19,693 nucleotides of DNA from PR03 sp031362725 (GTDB taxonomy: Bacteria > Myxococcota_A > UBA9160 > PR03). The stretch lies in assembly GCA_031362725.1 (NCBI GenBank), contig JANLTC010000054.1, positions 1 to 19,693 on the forward strand. The letters are read 5' to 3'. The notes beneath the pieces are model-generated. The model was not told where the DNA came from, did not search any database, and was given only the letters and a program-made list of their open reading frames with translations. Shown here in pieces: positions 7,929-15,954 of the stretch (position 1 is its first letter; the number at the start of each line of letters is the position of its first letter). A program made the position numbers and the translations under genes.

Positions 7929-10044
7929 GATCGCCGGCTGCTGCATCGGGCTGGCCGTCGCTCTGGCCTGGCCCGCGACTGCGCAACAGTGGCGCGGCAT
8001 GGCGACGCCCGGTCTCACATTGTCCGACCCGAGCCAGCATTTCCGCGACGAAGACCTGACGTCCTGGTTCGATCAGTGGGAGTACCTCGCGCACGAGGAC
8101 TCCGAGGTCCCGTGGTATCTCGACCTGTTGCACACGGATCTCGGCTACGTCCGCGACGACGACACCTACCTGTTCCAGCTCGAACGCTGGGCTCCCTATG
8201 CGTATGGCGACCATACGCTGCTCGACGTCGACTGGCGCGGCCTGCGCATCGAAGGACAGGCGCACCGCTTCCGCACCGCCGATCTGCTCGTGACACCAGT
8301 GGGCACCGGCGATACCGGCGTCTCCGTTCTGCCGCGGCTCGGGTCGCACTGGAACGACGACTCGAAACCGGGCGACCTCTACTTCGTGCGGCGCTACGGC
8401 GGCGGCGGCGCGGTCGAATTGCGTCCCGATGCCTTCGGTCTTCCGTTGGCACCGCTCTCGCAGATCTCGTTCTACGGCAGCCAGGAGTCGCGCACGGGCC
8501 AGCACCAGGATCGCTATCTGCTCGATCCCGACGAAGTCGGCGACGGTCCGGGGAACGCGCGATTCCGCGGCCGCACCCGGAAGCTCGACCAGGACGTGAC
8601 GACACTCGGCAGTCGTCTCGTCACCGAGCCGTTCGGCGTTGCGACGAGCGTGATGGACGTCGCGTACCAGACGTTCCGCGAGAACGCGCCGCTGACGCTC
8701 GTCGGCGACCTCACGGCGATCGACCCCGCGGTCGAGCCCACCGCAGAGGCGGCGCTGCGCGCACTGTTCTTCGTGCCCGACACCAACCGCCTCACCGGCA
8801 CGATGCGCGTCTCGCGCCGCATTGGCGATGCCACGGTGCACGGCGGCGCATTCGCGACGCGACTCTGGCAGACGGGCCGGCGCGCGCCGCTCGAGCAGCA
8901 AGCGGGCCTCGACCGCAACGACACGACGACGATCTCCGCGCACGGCGCGGCGGACGTACCGATCACCCCTTGGCTCGGCATCGATGCGTTCGGCAAGGCG
9001 TCGCTTCGCCACAACGATCTGCAACAGGACACGGCACTCTTTGCGGACGACAACCGCACACAGATCGCACCGTTCCTGCGCAGACTTCGCGACGTGAATG
9101 CCGGCATCGAGATCGCGGCGCAGCCTGCGCCGGGTGCGCGCATCGCGACCGGGTTCCGCTATCGCGACGTCGATCGCGATCTGGACTACCCGTTGCCGGT
9201 TGCGTCGGACGGCATTCCGCAGCGCGCGATCTCTCCGGTCGATTCGCTGGTGCGCGATCATAGCCGCACCAGCACTGCGTATCTGCGCGGCCATGCGCGG
9301 CTGCTGCGGCGGCTTCGCATTTCGGCCGAAGGCGGCTTCGCGTGGTCGCCAGCGATCGGCATGCCCACGGAACTCGAACGCGCCGCCTACGCCGAAGCGC
9401 GCGTATCGCAGGGATTCCGGTTCCCAGTACCGATCACGGTGTCGGTGTTCGGCAACTGGAGCGACGGTTCGAGCAACGACTTCGTGCTCGAGAGCCGCGT
9501 TCCGGGCCGCTCGAAGAGCAAGAACTACGAGCGCAGCAGAGCCAACATCGGCGCGTCGCTGACGGCCGTGCCCACCGCATCGACCACGGTCTACCTGAGC
9601 TACACGGAACAGTGGGACCAGCAGAACTTCCCGCACCTGCGCTCAAACGTGCCGCGGCCGAATGGCGAAGCGTTCCTGCGCTTCTACATCGATTCGGAGC
9701 TCGGATGGGCAAGTCATGTGCAGGTCTTCGCAGTGGGCGGCACGCAGCGGCTCACGCGACGCATCGACTTCTCGCTAAACGGGTGGCTGACGCTCGCCGA
9801 TGGCAACTTCGACGATGGCGGTTCGACCGCCGACGCGCTCGACCCGCCGAATGGAATCGACATCAGCCAGACCTCGATCGAAGCGGCGTTCGGTGTGCAA
9901 CTGCGACCGGATCTGCGGGTCGGCCTCGCCTATCGCTTCGACCGCTACCGCGACGGTGCGCAACTTGACGAACCCAACCTCGACGGCCACGATCAGTCGG
10001 TGACTCTTTCTGCCACATACGACTTCGAGTTTGCGGGAAGGTAG
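7894..10044 (+). CDS. MtrB/PioB-family decaheme-associated outer-membrane beta-barrel
   Basis: This 716-residue protein has a signal peptide (hydrophobic core GCCIGLAVALAW, probable cleavage after PATA) and then a long series of alternating hydrophobic/polar strands rich in Tyr, Arg and Asp, typical of a large outer-membrane barrel. It ends with the aromatic strand LSATYDFEF near the C-terminus, as barrel proteins do. In MtrAB/PioAB systems this barrel sheaths the decaheme cytochrome and makes a transmembrane electron wire. The gene overlaps the decaheme gene by 35 bp. I chose the ATG at 7894 because GGAG stands 6 nt upstream; the next ATG (7909) would also leave an intact signal. I do not see the N-terminal CXXC of Shewanella MtrB in the mature protein. 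Divergence is high, but size, context and strand pattern agree. Confidence 0.88.
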   Translation: MARTPMKLSSTEIAGCCIGLAVALAWPATAQQWRGMATPGLTLSDPSQHFRDEDLTSWFDQWEYLAHEDSEVPWYLDLLHTDLGYVRDDDTYLFQLERWAPYAYGDHTLLDVDWRGLRIEGQAHRFRTADLLVTPVGTGDTGVSVLPRLGSHWNDDSKPGDLYFVRRYGGGGAVELRPDAFGLPLAPLSQISFYGSQESRTGQHQDRYLLDPDEVGDGPGNARFRGRTRKLDQDVTTLGSRLVTEPFGVATSVMDVAYQTFRENAPLTLVGDLTAIDPAVEPTAEAALRALFFVPDTNRLTGTMRVSRRIGDATVHGGAFATRLWQTGRRAPLEQQAGLDRNDTTTISAHGAADVPITPWLGIDAFGKASLRHNDLQQDTALFADDNRTQIAPFLRRLRDVNAGIEIAAQPAPGARIATGFRYRDVDRDLDYPLPVASDGIPQRAISPVDSLVRDHSRTSTAYLRGHARLLRRLRISAEGGFAWSPAIGMPTELERAAYAEARVSQGFRFPVPITVSVFGNWSDGSSNDFVLESRVPGRSKSKNYERSRANIGASLTAVPTASTTVYLSYTEQWDQQNFPHLRSNVPRPNGEAFLRFYIDSELGWASHVQVFAVGGTQRLTRRIDFSLNGWLTLADGNFDDGGSTADALDPPNGIDISQTSIEAAFGVQLRPDLRVGLAYRFDRYRDGAQLDEPNLDGHDQSVTLSATYDFEFAGR

Positions 10045-10053
10045 GAGACCTCG

Positions 10054-10695
10054 GTGCTGCGATTGCTGCTCGTCATGACGACACTACTCTTTGCGGGTTC
10101 CGCGTTCGGCAAGGCGGCAGGCATCGATTCGCGAACCACGTTTCCGCCGATCGGGTGCGGTTCCCTCGACGGCGGCTCAGCTGGAGAGTGTCACGTGCAG
10201 GTCGAGGACCCCGCGCTCACCGTCACGATCGAAGGGCCGACCCAGATCGATCCCGGCCCGGAAGGCATCGGTTTCTACACGGTTTCGATTCCGGTCCAAT
10301 CCCTTCCGCTGGTGGGCGCGGGCATGAACGTGGCGATTGCGGCACCGAACGCGGCGGGTTGCATGCTCGAGAAGTTCGCGCCGGTGGACAAGATGGGATT
10401 CCCGGCGGAGCCCTTCGACGCGAACAACCTCGCGCTCTCGCACTCGTACAGCGGCGAGCCACCGCCTTCGACACTGATCGGAGTCTGGAGCTACCAGTTC
10501 CTGGTGCTGAACTGCAAGAACCCCGGACCGCTGCTGCTGCTCGCCGCGATGAATGCATTCGACGGCAGCGGCGACGAGACCGGTGAGATCTGGAACAAGA
10601 CGCAGCTCGACATAGCCGTCCCCGAGCCCGGCGCCGCGCTGCTCGGCGCAACGGCCGCCGCAGCGCTGGCGATGCGCCAAAGAACTCGCCGCTAG
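10054..10695 (+). CDS. Reeler-like/choice-of-anchor V-type exported protein with PEP-CTERM tail
   Basis: This 213-residue protein has a signal peptide (about residues 1-19, ending AFG), a beta-sandwich region and a C-terminal PEP-CTERM-like signal: VPEPG at 189-193, a hydrophobic Ala/Leu stretch, and a basic end (RQRTRR). The central part (GPTQIDPGPEGIGFYTVSIP, then WSYQFLV and NAFDGSGDETGEIW) resembles the Reelin-like fold of choice-of-anchor V proteins. Those usually carry a CxxCH-like site near the N-terminus; here it reads CGSLDGGSAGECH (35-47), with the spacing broken. GTG start with AGGAG 6 nt upstream, 9 bp after the barrel stop, so it belongs to the same transcript. PEP-CTERM proteins are processed by exosortase, implying one elsewhere in the genome. 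A surface partner of the conduit is plausible but unproven. Confidence 0.75.
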   Translation: MLRLLLVMTTLLFAGSAFGKAAGIDSRTTFPPIGCGSLDGGSAGECHVQVEDPALTVTIEGPTQIDPGPEGIGFYTVSIPVQSLPLVGAGMNVAIAAPNAAGCMLEKFAPVDKMGFPAEPFDANNLALSHSYSGEPPPSTLIGVWSYQFLVLNCKNPGPLLLLAAMNAFDGSGDETGEIWNKTQLDIAVPEPGAALLGATAAAALAMRQRTRR

Positions 10696-10715
10696 TCACA
10701 CCCCGCCGCCCACCA

Positions 10716-10848
10716 TCCCGCGTAGCGAGCCACCGGCGAGCGGCGAGATCACAAGGCCGTTCCCGCGTAGCGAGCCGACAGCGAGCGGCGAGATCACAAG
10801 GCCATCCCGCGTAGCGAGCCACCGGCGAGCGGCGACGTTGATCAGGCC
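10716..10848. repeat. Three tandem 43-44 bp repeats
   Basis: Copies lie at 10716-10758, 10761-10803 and 10805-10848, separated by only 1-2 nt. The shared core is AGCGAGCC-NNN-GGCGAGCG, preceded by CCCGCGT and followed by GGCGAGATCACAAGGCC; copy 2 has GACA for CACC in the middle, and copy 3 diverges at its end (GACGTTGATCAGGCC). The array fills the gap between two convergent genes, and copy 3 supplies the stop codon of the metalloprotease. A further diverged copy is at 19483-19530. The function is unknown; intergenic selfish repeat or transcription-end element are both possible. Confidence 0.85.
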
Positions 10849-12092
10849 CGTCGTCGCTGCCAGCGCGCGTAGAGCGGGAACAGCACCAGCGCGATCTCGA
10901 AGCCGATGCCACAACCCGAACTCGCGATCGGGATCTCGCTGTCCTGCCACGGCTTGTTCGAGCACTCGGGGTCGGCGCCGTTCGCGTCGCCGTTGCCGGC
11001 GCCGAGGATCGATACGCCGCCGTCGAAGTCGGTGCCGATCTGCGCATCGTCGTTCTGGCCGTTCTGGCACTTCGGGTTTTCCAGCGGCCAGTTGGGAACA
11101 AAGCAGCCCTTGTCGCCGTGGCCTGCCGCGAATGCCGGGACATCCGCTTTGGTTGCGGGATCGAAGTCCTTGCGACCGTCGCCATCGTCATCGACGCCGT
11201 TGTCGCATGGAATTGTCGGTGAACGCTCGTCGATGTCGCTGGCATAGTTGCAGCCTGGATCGGTCGTGTCCTTGGCGCCATCGCCGTCGTCGTCGATGCC
11301 ATTGGCGCAAGCCGGGATGCTGGAGAGACCGTAGACGCTCTGCGCGCCCGCGATGTCGTCGGGCGACGGCTCGCGATTGATCACGTTGCAGCAGCCCGCG
11401 CCGACGTACATCACTTCACCGGGTCCGAGTGCAGGATGACCGAGGCCCATTGCCGCGTGACCGAGTTCGTGCAGGAACAGGTTCTCGACATCGTTGCCGA
11501 GGATGCCGATCGTCGACCCTTCGCTGCCGGCCGGGATGATGAAGGTCTGTGCGAGGTTGAAGACGATGTCGCCGGCGACCGCGTCCGGGAAGAACAGGTC
11601 GTTGCCCGGTGGCCCGTAGCCGACCGCAGCGACCCACGAGAAGCCGGAAAGGGCGACCGGATTGAAGGCGCTGACCCGAATGTCGGGCGTCGTCGCGGTG
11701 GGCGCGCCCATCTGCAGACCGGGATCGGCGACGGGACCGACGAAGGTGATTCCGGAGACCGCGTGCCACGTCGCGAACGCGCGCTGCAGCGCGGCATTGA
11801 ACGCGCCCGCGCCATAGACACCGTCCACCTGATTGCGGAGCTGCGTGATGTTGGAGGTGCCGACGACTTCCGGTTTCAGCGGGAAGGTCGCGTACATCGC
11901 GGTGCCGTCGGGCACGAAGCCCCAGGTCACCGTGGCCGGATTCGGGTGCACCGGGTCGTCCCACTTCGAGCCCCAGCCGCCGCTGCCGAACTTCACCCAG
12001 TCGGCGAGGGCTGGCGAGGCGCAGACGACGAGAAGCGCGACCCCGGCGGCGCGCGCGATCAACCTGAACGTCCGTGTGTGGAGCGTCAGCAC
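10842..12092 (-). CDS. Exported matrixin-like zinc metalloprotease with DNG-type calcium repeats and C-terminal anchor signal
   Basis: This 416-residue protein has a signal peptide ending ASPALA (residue 30), a metalloprotease domain to about 255, an Asp-rich stalk and a C-terminal anchor-like segment. The zinc motif is HELGHAAMGLGHP (208-220) with a candidate Met-turn at Met228. The third His sits one residue later than in the standard HExxHxxGxxH. The QRAFATWHAVSGITF stretch fits the matrixin fold. The stalk has repeats starting at Cys262, Cys296 and Cys342 (CANGIDDDGDG, CDNGVDDDGDG, CQNGQNDD), which probably bind calcium. The end is Cys394-GIGFE, a hydrophobic helix and WQRRRA. I chose the GTG at 12092: GGAG stands 6 nt upstream and the signal peptide follows directly. 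It is likely displayed at the cell surface; the substrate is unknown. Confidence 0.83.
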   Translation of the reverse strand: MLTLHTRTFRLIARAAGVALLVVCASPALADWVKFGSGGWGSKWDDPVHPNPATVTWGFVPDGTAMYATFPLKPEVVGTSNITQLRNQVDGVYGAGAFNAALQRAFATWHAVSGITFVGPVADPGLQMGAPTATTPDIRVSAFNPVALSGFSWVAAVGYGPPGNDLFFPDAVAGDIVFNLAQTFIIPAGSEGSTIGILGNDVENLFLHELGHAAMGLGHPALGPGEVMYVGAGCCNVINREPSPDDIAGAQSVYGLSSIPACANGIDDDGDGAKDTTDPGCNYASDIDERSPTIPCDNGVDDDGDGRKDFDPATKADVPAFAAGHGDKGCFVPNWPLENPKCQNGQNDDAQIGTDFDGGVSILGAGNGDANGADPECSNKPWQDSEIPIASSGCGIGFEIALVLFPLYARWQRRRA

Positions 12093-12285
12093 GGGAGTCT
12101 CCGTGACCGATCCCCGGTTCGTTACGTGCCTAAGACGTGTAGCAGCCTTGCCCCGAAACCGGCATCGGAGCAGCGCGATGCCTGCGACAGCCTGCCGAGA
12201 AAGCGGCGATGAACAGATCGCGGCCGGTTGCCGCGACGCGAGCGGCCCGCCATGCTGGCCATCCCGCCCGCGCGAAAGAACCTCC

Positions 12286-12984
12286 ATGAGCGACACACCC
12301 GAGTTCGAGATCGTCGCGTCCGAGCCGAGTCCGATCGGCATGATCTGCCTGCGGCGGCGGTTATCGGCCTCCGAGCCGGACGGTTTCGTGACCGAGATCA
12401 CGCTCGACCACCGTTTCCTGATGAGCAGTCGCGTCACCGATTCGGAGCGCGCACTCGCGTTGCACGCGTTCACGATGCACACGGGACAGGGCTTGCAGGT
12501 GCTCGTCGGCGGCCTCGGCCTCGGCTACACCGCACGCGAAGCGCTGCGCTGCGATCGCGTCACGCGCGTCGATGTCGTCGAGTTCCTGCCGCCGGTGATC
12601 GACTGGCTCGCGCGCGGTCTCGTGCCGCTCGCCAGCGAACTGACGGCCGACGCGCGTTTCGCGGTGATCGAAGGCGGCATCTACGACCGCCTCGCAGCTC
12701 CGCCCGCACAGCTCTACGACGTGATCCTGATCGACGTCGACAACTCGCCCGAGGAACAACTCGGCAACGCGAACGCCTCGTTCTACACCGAGGAGGGGCT
12801 CACGCTGGCGAAGCGGCATCTCACAGAAGGCGGCGTACTCGGAGTCTGGTCGTACGCCGACAGCGCGACCTTCGAGAAGGCGCTCGGCCGCGTCTTTCGC
12901 GGTGTGCGCGTCCAGCCCGTGAGCTTCGAGAACGGGGTCATCGGAGACACCGAGACGAACTGGTTGTTCTTCGCGCGGGGGTGA
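12286..12984 (+). CDS. Spermidine synthase-like protein (Rossmann methyltransferase fold)
   Basis: This 232-residue soluble protein has the S-adenosylmethionine-binding fold of spermidine synthases: glycine loop VLVGGLGLGYTA (73-82), acidic strand end RVDVVEF (94-100), and YDVILIDVDN (144-153) holding the catalytic-region Asp. The N-terminal beta part typical of SpeE is short. Many bacterial genes of this type are labelled spermidine synthase without proof and may aminopropylate or methylate something else. The ATG at 12286 has a weak ribosome-binding site. It diverges from the metalloprotease across a 193-bp gap in which I find no clear regulatory motif. No polyamine genes are in view. Confidence 0.75.
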   Translation: MSDTPEFEIVASEPSPIGMICLRRRLSASEPDGFVTEITLDHRFLMSSRVTDSERALALHAFTMHTGQGLQVLVGGLGLGYTAREALRCDRVTRVDVVEFLPPVIDWLARGLVPLASELTADARFAVIEGGIYDRLAAPPAQLYDVILIDVDNSPEEQLGNANASFYTEEGLTLAKRHLTEGGVLGVWSYADSATFEKALGRVFRGVRVQPVSFENGVIGDTETNWLFFARG

Positions 12985-13041
12985 GAACGCGCGGGTTCGG
13001 GATGGCGCAGCCTCGAGTCACGACGGAGGGGGAAGCGTCGT

Positions 13042-13467
13042 TCACACGCTCGCTAGCCAAGTCGAAACCTCGCGCGCGAAACGCTCGAAGCGATCGGGAC
13101 CGCGCTGCGAGACTTCCCACACACGGTCTGGATCCAAATCGAGATACGCGTGCACGAGGATGTTGCGGAAGCCGCCGAGACCACCGACTTCTTCGACGAG
13201 CGCTGCCGAGAGAACGTGTTCACGCCCGAGGCCCGAGAGGATCTGCTCGTAGGTCTCGGCAGGCCGACCGAAGGCACCCGACAGCACATGATTCCCGATG
13301 TCCAGCACGATCTGACAGCCGAGGTGCAAGCCCCGCTCGGCCAGCCACTGCGAGTCCTCGTCCTCGCGAAACTACGAGAGCGGGATCGCTTGCAACTTTC
13401 GGAGCCGGCGGATCACGTTCTGGAGGCGTCGAAGCCGTGCCTCGACGGCCGGTCTCCTGAGCGTCAC
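13042..13467 (-). pseudogene. hepT: HepT-like toxin gene (DUF86) split by an in-frame amber codon
   Basis: Read from the GTG at 13467, the frame encodes a basic N-terminal helix for 31 codons, meets TAG (minus-strand codon at 13374-13372), and then continues with a normal HepT body to the stop at 13042. The body carries the RNase motif Rx4HxY as RNILVHAY in the segment GFRNILVHAYLDLD, so the catalytic residues remain. GTGA at the start overlaps the mntA stop by 4 bp, the usual mntA-hepT coupling. The single stop looks like a point mutation, perhaps of CAG or AAG. A TTG at 13329 could start a 95-residue remnant lacking the first helices. HepT cleaves RNA and is silenced by MntA AMPylation; here the toxin is probably inactive unless TAG is read through or is a sequencing error. 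Confidence 0.78.
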
Positions 13468-13874
13468 GACTTCGCTTCGAAGAAGTATTCGCGCTGGACT
13501 CGCCGGAGATGTTCTGTGTCCAGGTAGCGGCGCAGCAGGTCTTCCTCGATCTCGTCGGCTCGCTCCTCGTCTCGAGCAAGAACGCGGCGGCCGCCCGCGA
13601 GCACCTCGAACGCGGGTACGGGACTCGAGGGACGCAAGAACGCGAGGTCGACGCGGAGACCGGTCGCCGCCGCGATGGCGCGGCGCAAGCGATCTTCCGC
13701 TTCGAGGTCGAGCGGGCGGCCCGGCGTCTCGAGCACCGCCACGTCGAGATCACTGTGGGCACGGCCCTCGCCGCGAGCGCGCGAGCCGAACACGTATGCC
13801 GCAAGAACGTTGGGGCACTGTTCGGCCGCCTTCGCGATGGCGCCTTCGAGCGTCGCTGCATCCGGACTCGACAT
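13464..13874 (-). CDS. mntA: MntA-like nucleotidyltransferase antitoxin
   Basis: This 136-residue protein belongs to the minimal nucleotidyltransferase family. The signature GSx10DxD is intact: Gly30-Ser31, then Asp42 and Asp44 within HSDLDVAVL, with a third acidic residue at Asp76 in RVDLAFL. MntA antitoxins attach AMP to a tyrosine of the HepT toxin and so neutralise it; the adjacent hepT-like frame begins inside the mntA stop codon. I chose the ATG at 13874 because the family domain begins shortly after it and the frame upstream runs antisense through the alkylsulfatase gene. The ribosome-binding site is weak. The antitoxin appears intact while its toxin is broken, the order of loss expected when such a module decays. 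Confidence 0.87.
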   Translation of the reverse strand: MSSPDAATLEGAIAKAAEQCPNVLAAYVFGSRARGEGRAHSDLDVAVLETPGRPLDLEAEDRLRRAIAAATGLRVDLAFLRPSSPVPAFEVLAGGRRVLARDEERADEIEEDLLRRYLDTEHLRRVQREYFFEAKS

Positions 13875-13962
13875 GAGCCGCAAGTTACCGCGCTTCTGGG
13901 CTCCCCCGCCGCCCCGTGCGGTGGCATCATGCGGGTCGCCATCCACTCGCGAAGGGGAACCC

Positions 13963-15954
13963 TTGAACGCAGGGCGCGCAATGAGTCTCATGACGCTCGC
14001 CTTCCTCGTGTCATTGGCGTGCGGCAAGGAGAGTGCGGGGCCGCCCGCCGCGAGCGATGTCGGCGCGCAGGGCAACACCGCTCCGACTCGCTTCACCGAA
14101 GCCTCGAACGACGCCGTCGCGAAGGCGCTGCCGCTCGCCGATGCGCAGGACTTCGAGGACGCCCAGCGCGGACTCGTCGCGAGCGACCCGGACTTCGTCG
14201 TGAATGACGCGGCGGGTAGCGCGATCTCGGAAGCCCGCTCGTACGCCTTCGTCAATGGCGACGCGCCGGCAAGCGTCAACCCAAGCCTCTGGCGCCAGGC
14301 GAAGCTCAACAGTGTCCACGGCCTCTTCGAGGTGACCGACGGCGTCTACCAGGTACGTGGCTACGACGTCTCGAACATGAGTCTGATCCGCGGCAGCAGC
14401 GGGTGGATCGTCGTCGACCCGCTCACCGCGACTGAGACTGCGGCCGCCGCGCTCGCGCTCGCCCGCAAACAACTGGGCGATGCGCCGATCGTCGCGGTGA
14501 TCTTCACGCACAGCCACCTCGACCATTTCGGTGGCATTGCGGGTGTGTTGCCGGACGAGGCTGCGCAACGCGGCATCCGGATCATCGCGCCGCTCGCCTT
14601 CGTCGAGGAAGCGACCAGCGAGAACGTGCTCGCGGGGCTCGCGATGGGGCGTCGCGCGAGCTTCATGTACGGGATGCCGCTCGAGCGCTCGGCGCGCGGT
14701 CATGTCGATACGGGGCTCGGCAAGGCGCCCGTGCGCGGCACCTTCGGCATTCTCGAAGCCACCGAGAGCATCGATCGGACCGGGCAGGAGCTGACGATCG
14801 ACGGCGTCCGCTTCGTGTTCCAGTTCGTCCCGCACTCGGAAGCGCCTACCGAGTTGACTTTCTACTTGCCGGAGCACAAGGCTTTTTGCGGCGCCGAGAT
14901 CGTCTCGCACACGATGCACAACCTCTACACGTTGCGCGGTGCGAAGGTGCGCGATGCGCTCGCCTGGAGCGGCTACATCGACGACGCGATCGGGCGCTTC
15001 GGCGACGCCGAGGTGGTGTTTGCGAGCCACGGCTGGCCGATCACCGGCAACGCGCGCGTACTCGACTATCTGAAGAAGCAACGCGACGTGTACCGCTTCC
15101 TCCACGACCAGACCTTGCGCCTCGCGAGCGCCGGCCTCGGCCCTGCGGAGATCGCAGAGACGGTCGAGTTGCCGTCCACGCTGCGAACGACGTTCGCGAA
15201 CCGCGGCTACTACGGCACCGTGAGCCACAACACGAAGGCGGTGTACCAGGCGTACTTCGGCTGGTACGACGGCAATCCCGCCAACCTGAATCCGCTTCCG
15301 CCGGTCGAGGCGGCCAAGCACTACGTCGAAGCCATGGGTGGCGGCGGCGAGGTGCTGCGCAAGGGCCGCGAGGCCGCCGAACGCGGCGAGTACCGCTGGG
15401 CCGCGATGCTGCTGAACCAGCTCGTATTCGCGGAGCCGGAGAGCAAGGACGCGCGCGAAACGCTTGCCGGTGTCTACGACCAGCTCGGCTACCAGGCCGA
15501 GTCGGGTCCCTGGCGCGACTTCTACCTGACCGGCGCGCTGGAACTGCGCCGCGGCGTGCAGAGCAGCGGCCCGACCATCGCCGGCGCGGCGGGCTTGCTG
15601 CGCCATCTGCCGGCGGGCGAGTTCTTCGACTCGATGGCGACCCGGCTCGACGCCACCAAGGCCGACGGCAAACAGCTGGCGATCAACTTCGTCTTCACCG
15701 ATCTCGGCGAGACGCACGTCGTCACGCTGGAGAACGCCGTGCTGCACCACCACCAGCGCGACGCCGATCCCGCGGCCGTCGCGACGGTGAGCCTCACGCG
15801 CGATTTCCTGGTGCAACTGGCGACGGGACAAGCGGGACTGCGCGAGATGATCTTCTCGGACGATCTCGCGGTGACCGGCAGCCGTCTCGAGTTGCTCTCG
15901 TTCTTCTCGCTCTTCGATCGCAGCGACGGACAGTTCCCGATCGTCACGCCTTGA
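13963..15954 (+). CDS. Alkyl/aryl-sulfatase, metallo-beta-lactamase fold (SdsA1 type)
   Basis: This is a 663-residue type III alkylsulfatase, which hydrolyses primary alkyl sulfates such as dodecyl sulfate to the alcohol and sulfate. The binuclear zinc motif is THSHLDH (His183, His185, Asp187, His188); further ligands lie in FCGAEIVSHTMHNLYTLRGA and FASHGWP. A dimerisation region follows, and the last ~115 residues form the SCP2-like sterol carrier domain usual in SdsA1. An N-terminal hydrophobic stretch ending SLAC suggests export, possibly as a lipoprotein, though Ser at -3 makes a poor lipobox. I prefer the TTG at 13963 (AAGGGGA 4 nt upstream, adds a basic residue before the hydrophobic core); the ATG at 13981 is the alternative. 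It diverges from mntA. Confidence 0.9.
   Translation: MNAGRAMSLMTLAFLVSLACGKESAGPPAASDVGAQGNTAPTRFTEASNDAVAKALPLADAQDFEDAQRGLVASDPDFVVNDAAGSAISEARSYAFVNGDAPASVNPSLWRQAKLNSVHGLFEVTDGVYQVRGYDVSNMSLIRGSSGWIVVDPLTATETAAAALALARKQLGDAPIVAVIFTHSHLDHFGGIAGVLPDEAAQRGIRIIAPLAFVEEATSENVLAGLAMGRRASFMYGMPLERSARGHVDTGLGKAPVRGTFGILEATESIDRTGQELTIDGVRFVFQFVPHSEAPTELTFYLPEHKAFCGAEIVSHTMHNLYTLRGAKVRDALAWSGYIDDAIGRFGDAEVVFASHGWPITGNARVLDYLKKQRDVYRFLHDQTLRLASAGLGPAEIAETVELPSTLRTTFANRGYYGTVSHNTKAVYQAYFGWYDGNPANLNPLPPVEAAKHYVEAMGGGGEVLRKGREAAERGEYRWAAMLLNQLVFAEPESKDARETLAGVYDQLGYQAESGPWRDFYLTGALELRRGVQSSGPTIAGAAGLLRHLPAGEFFDSMATRLDATKADGKQLAINFVFTDLGETHVVTLENAVLHHHQRDADPAAVATVSLTRDFLVQLATGQAGLREMIFSDDLAVTGSRLELLSFFSLFDRSDGQFPIVTP

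Noticed and set aside
7525..9636. 703-codon minus-strand open frame opposite the cytochrome and barrel genes
   Set aside because: It is compositionally skewed, has no recognisable domains and lies across two confidently assigned genes on the other strand.
10716..10848. CRISPR array
   Set aside because: The repeats are separated by only 1-2 nt, so there are no spacers, and no cas genes are near.
12093..12285. Regulatory RNA or riboswitch in the divergent gap before the spermidine synthase-like gene
   Set aside because: I found no recognisable riboswitch motif, strong hairpin or promoter pair; nothing supports a call.
13042..13329. Intact short HepT starting at TTG 13329
   Set aside because: HepT proteins need the first helices, which are present in frame upstream with a 4-bp mntA overlap; a full-length gene interrupted by TAG explains the sequence better.
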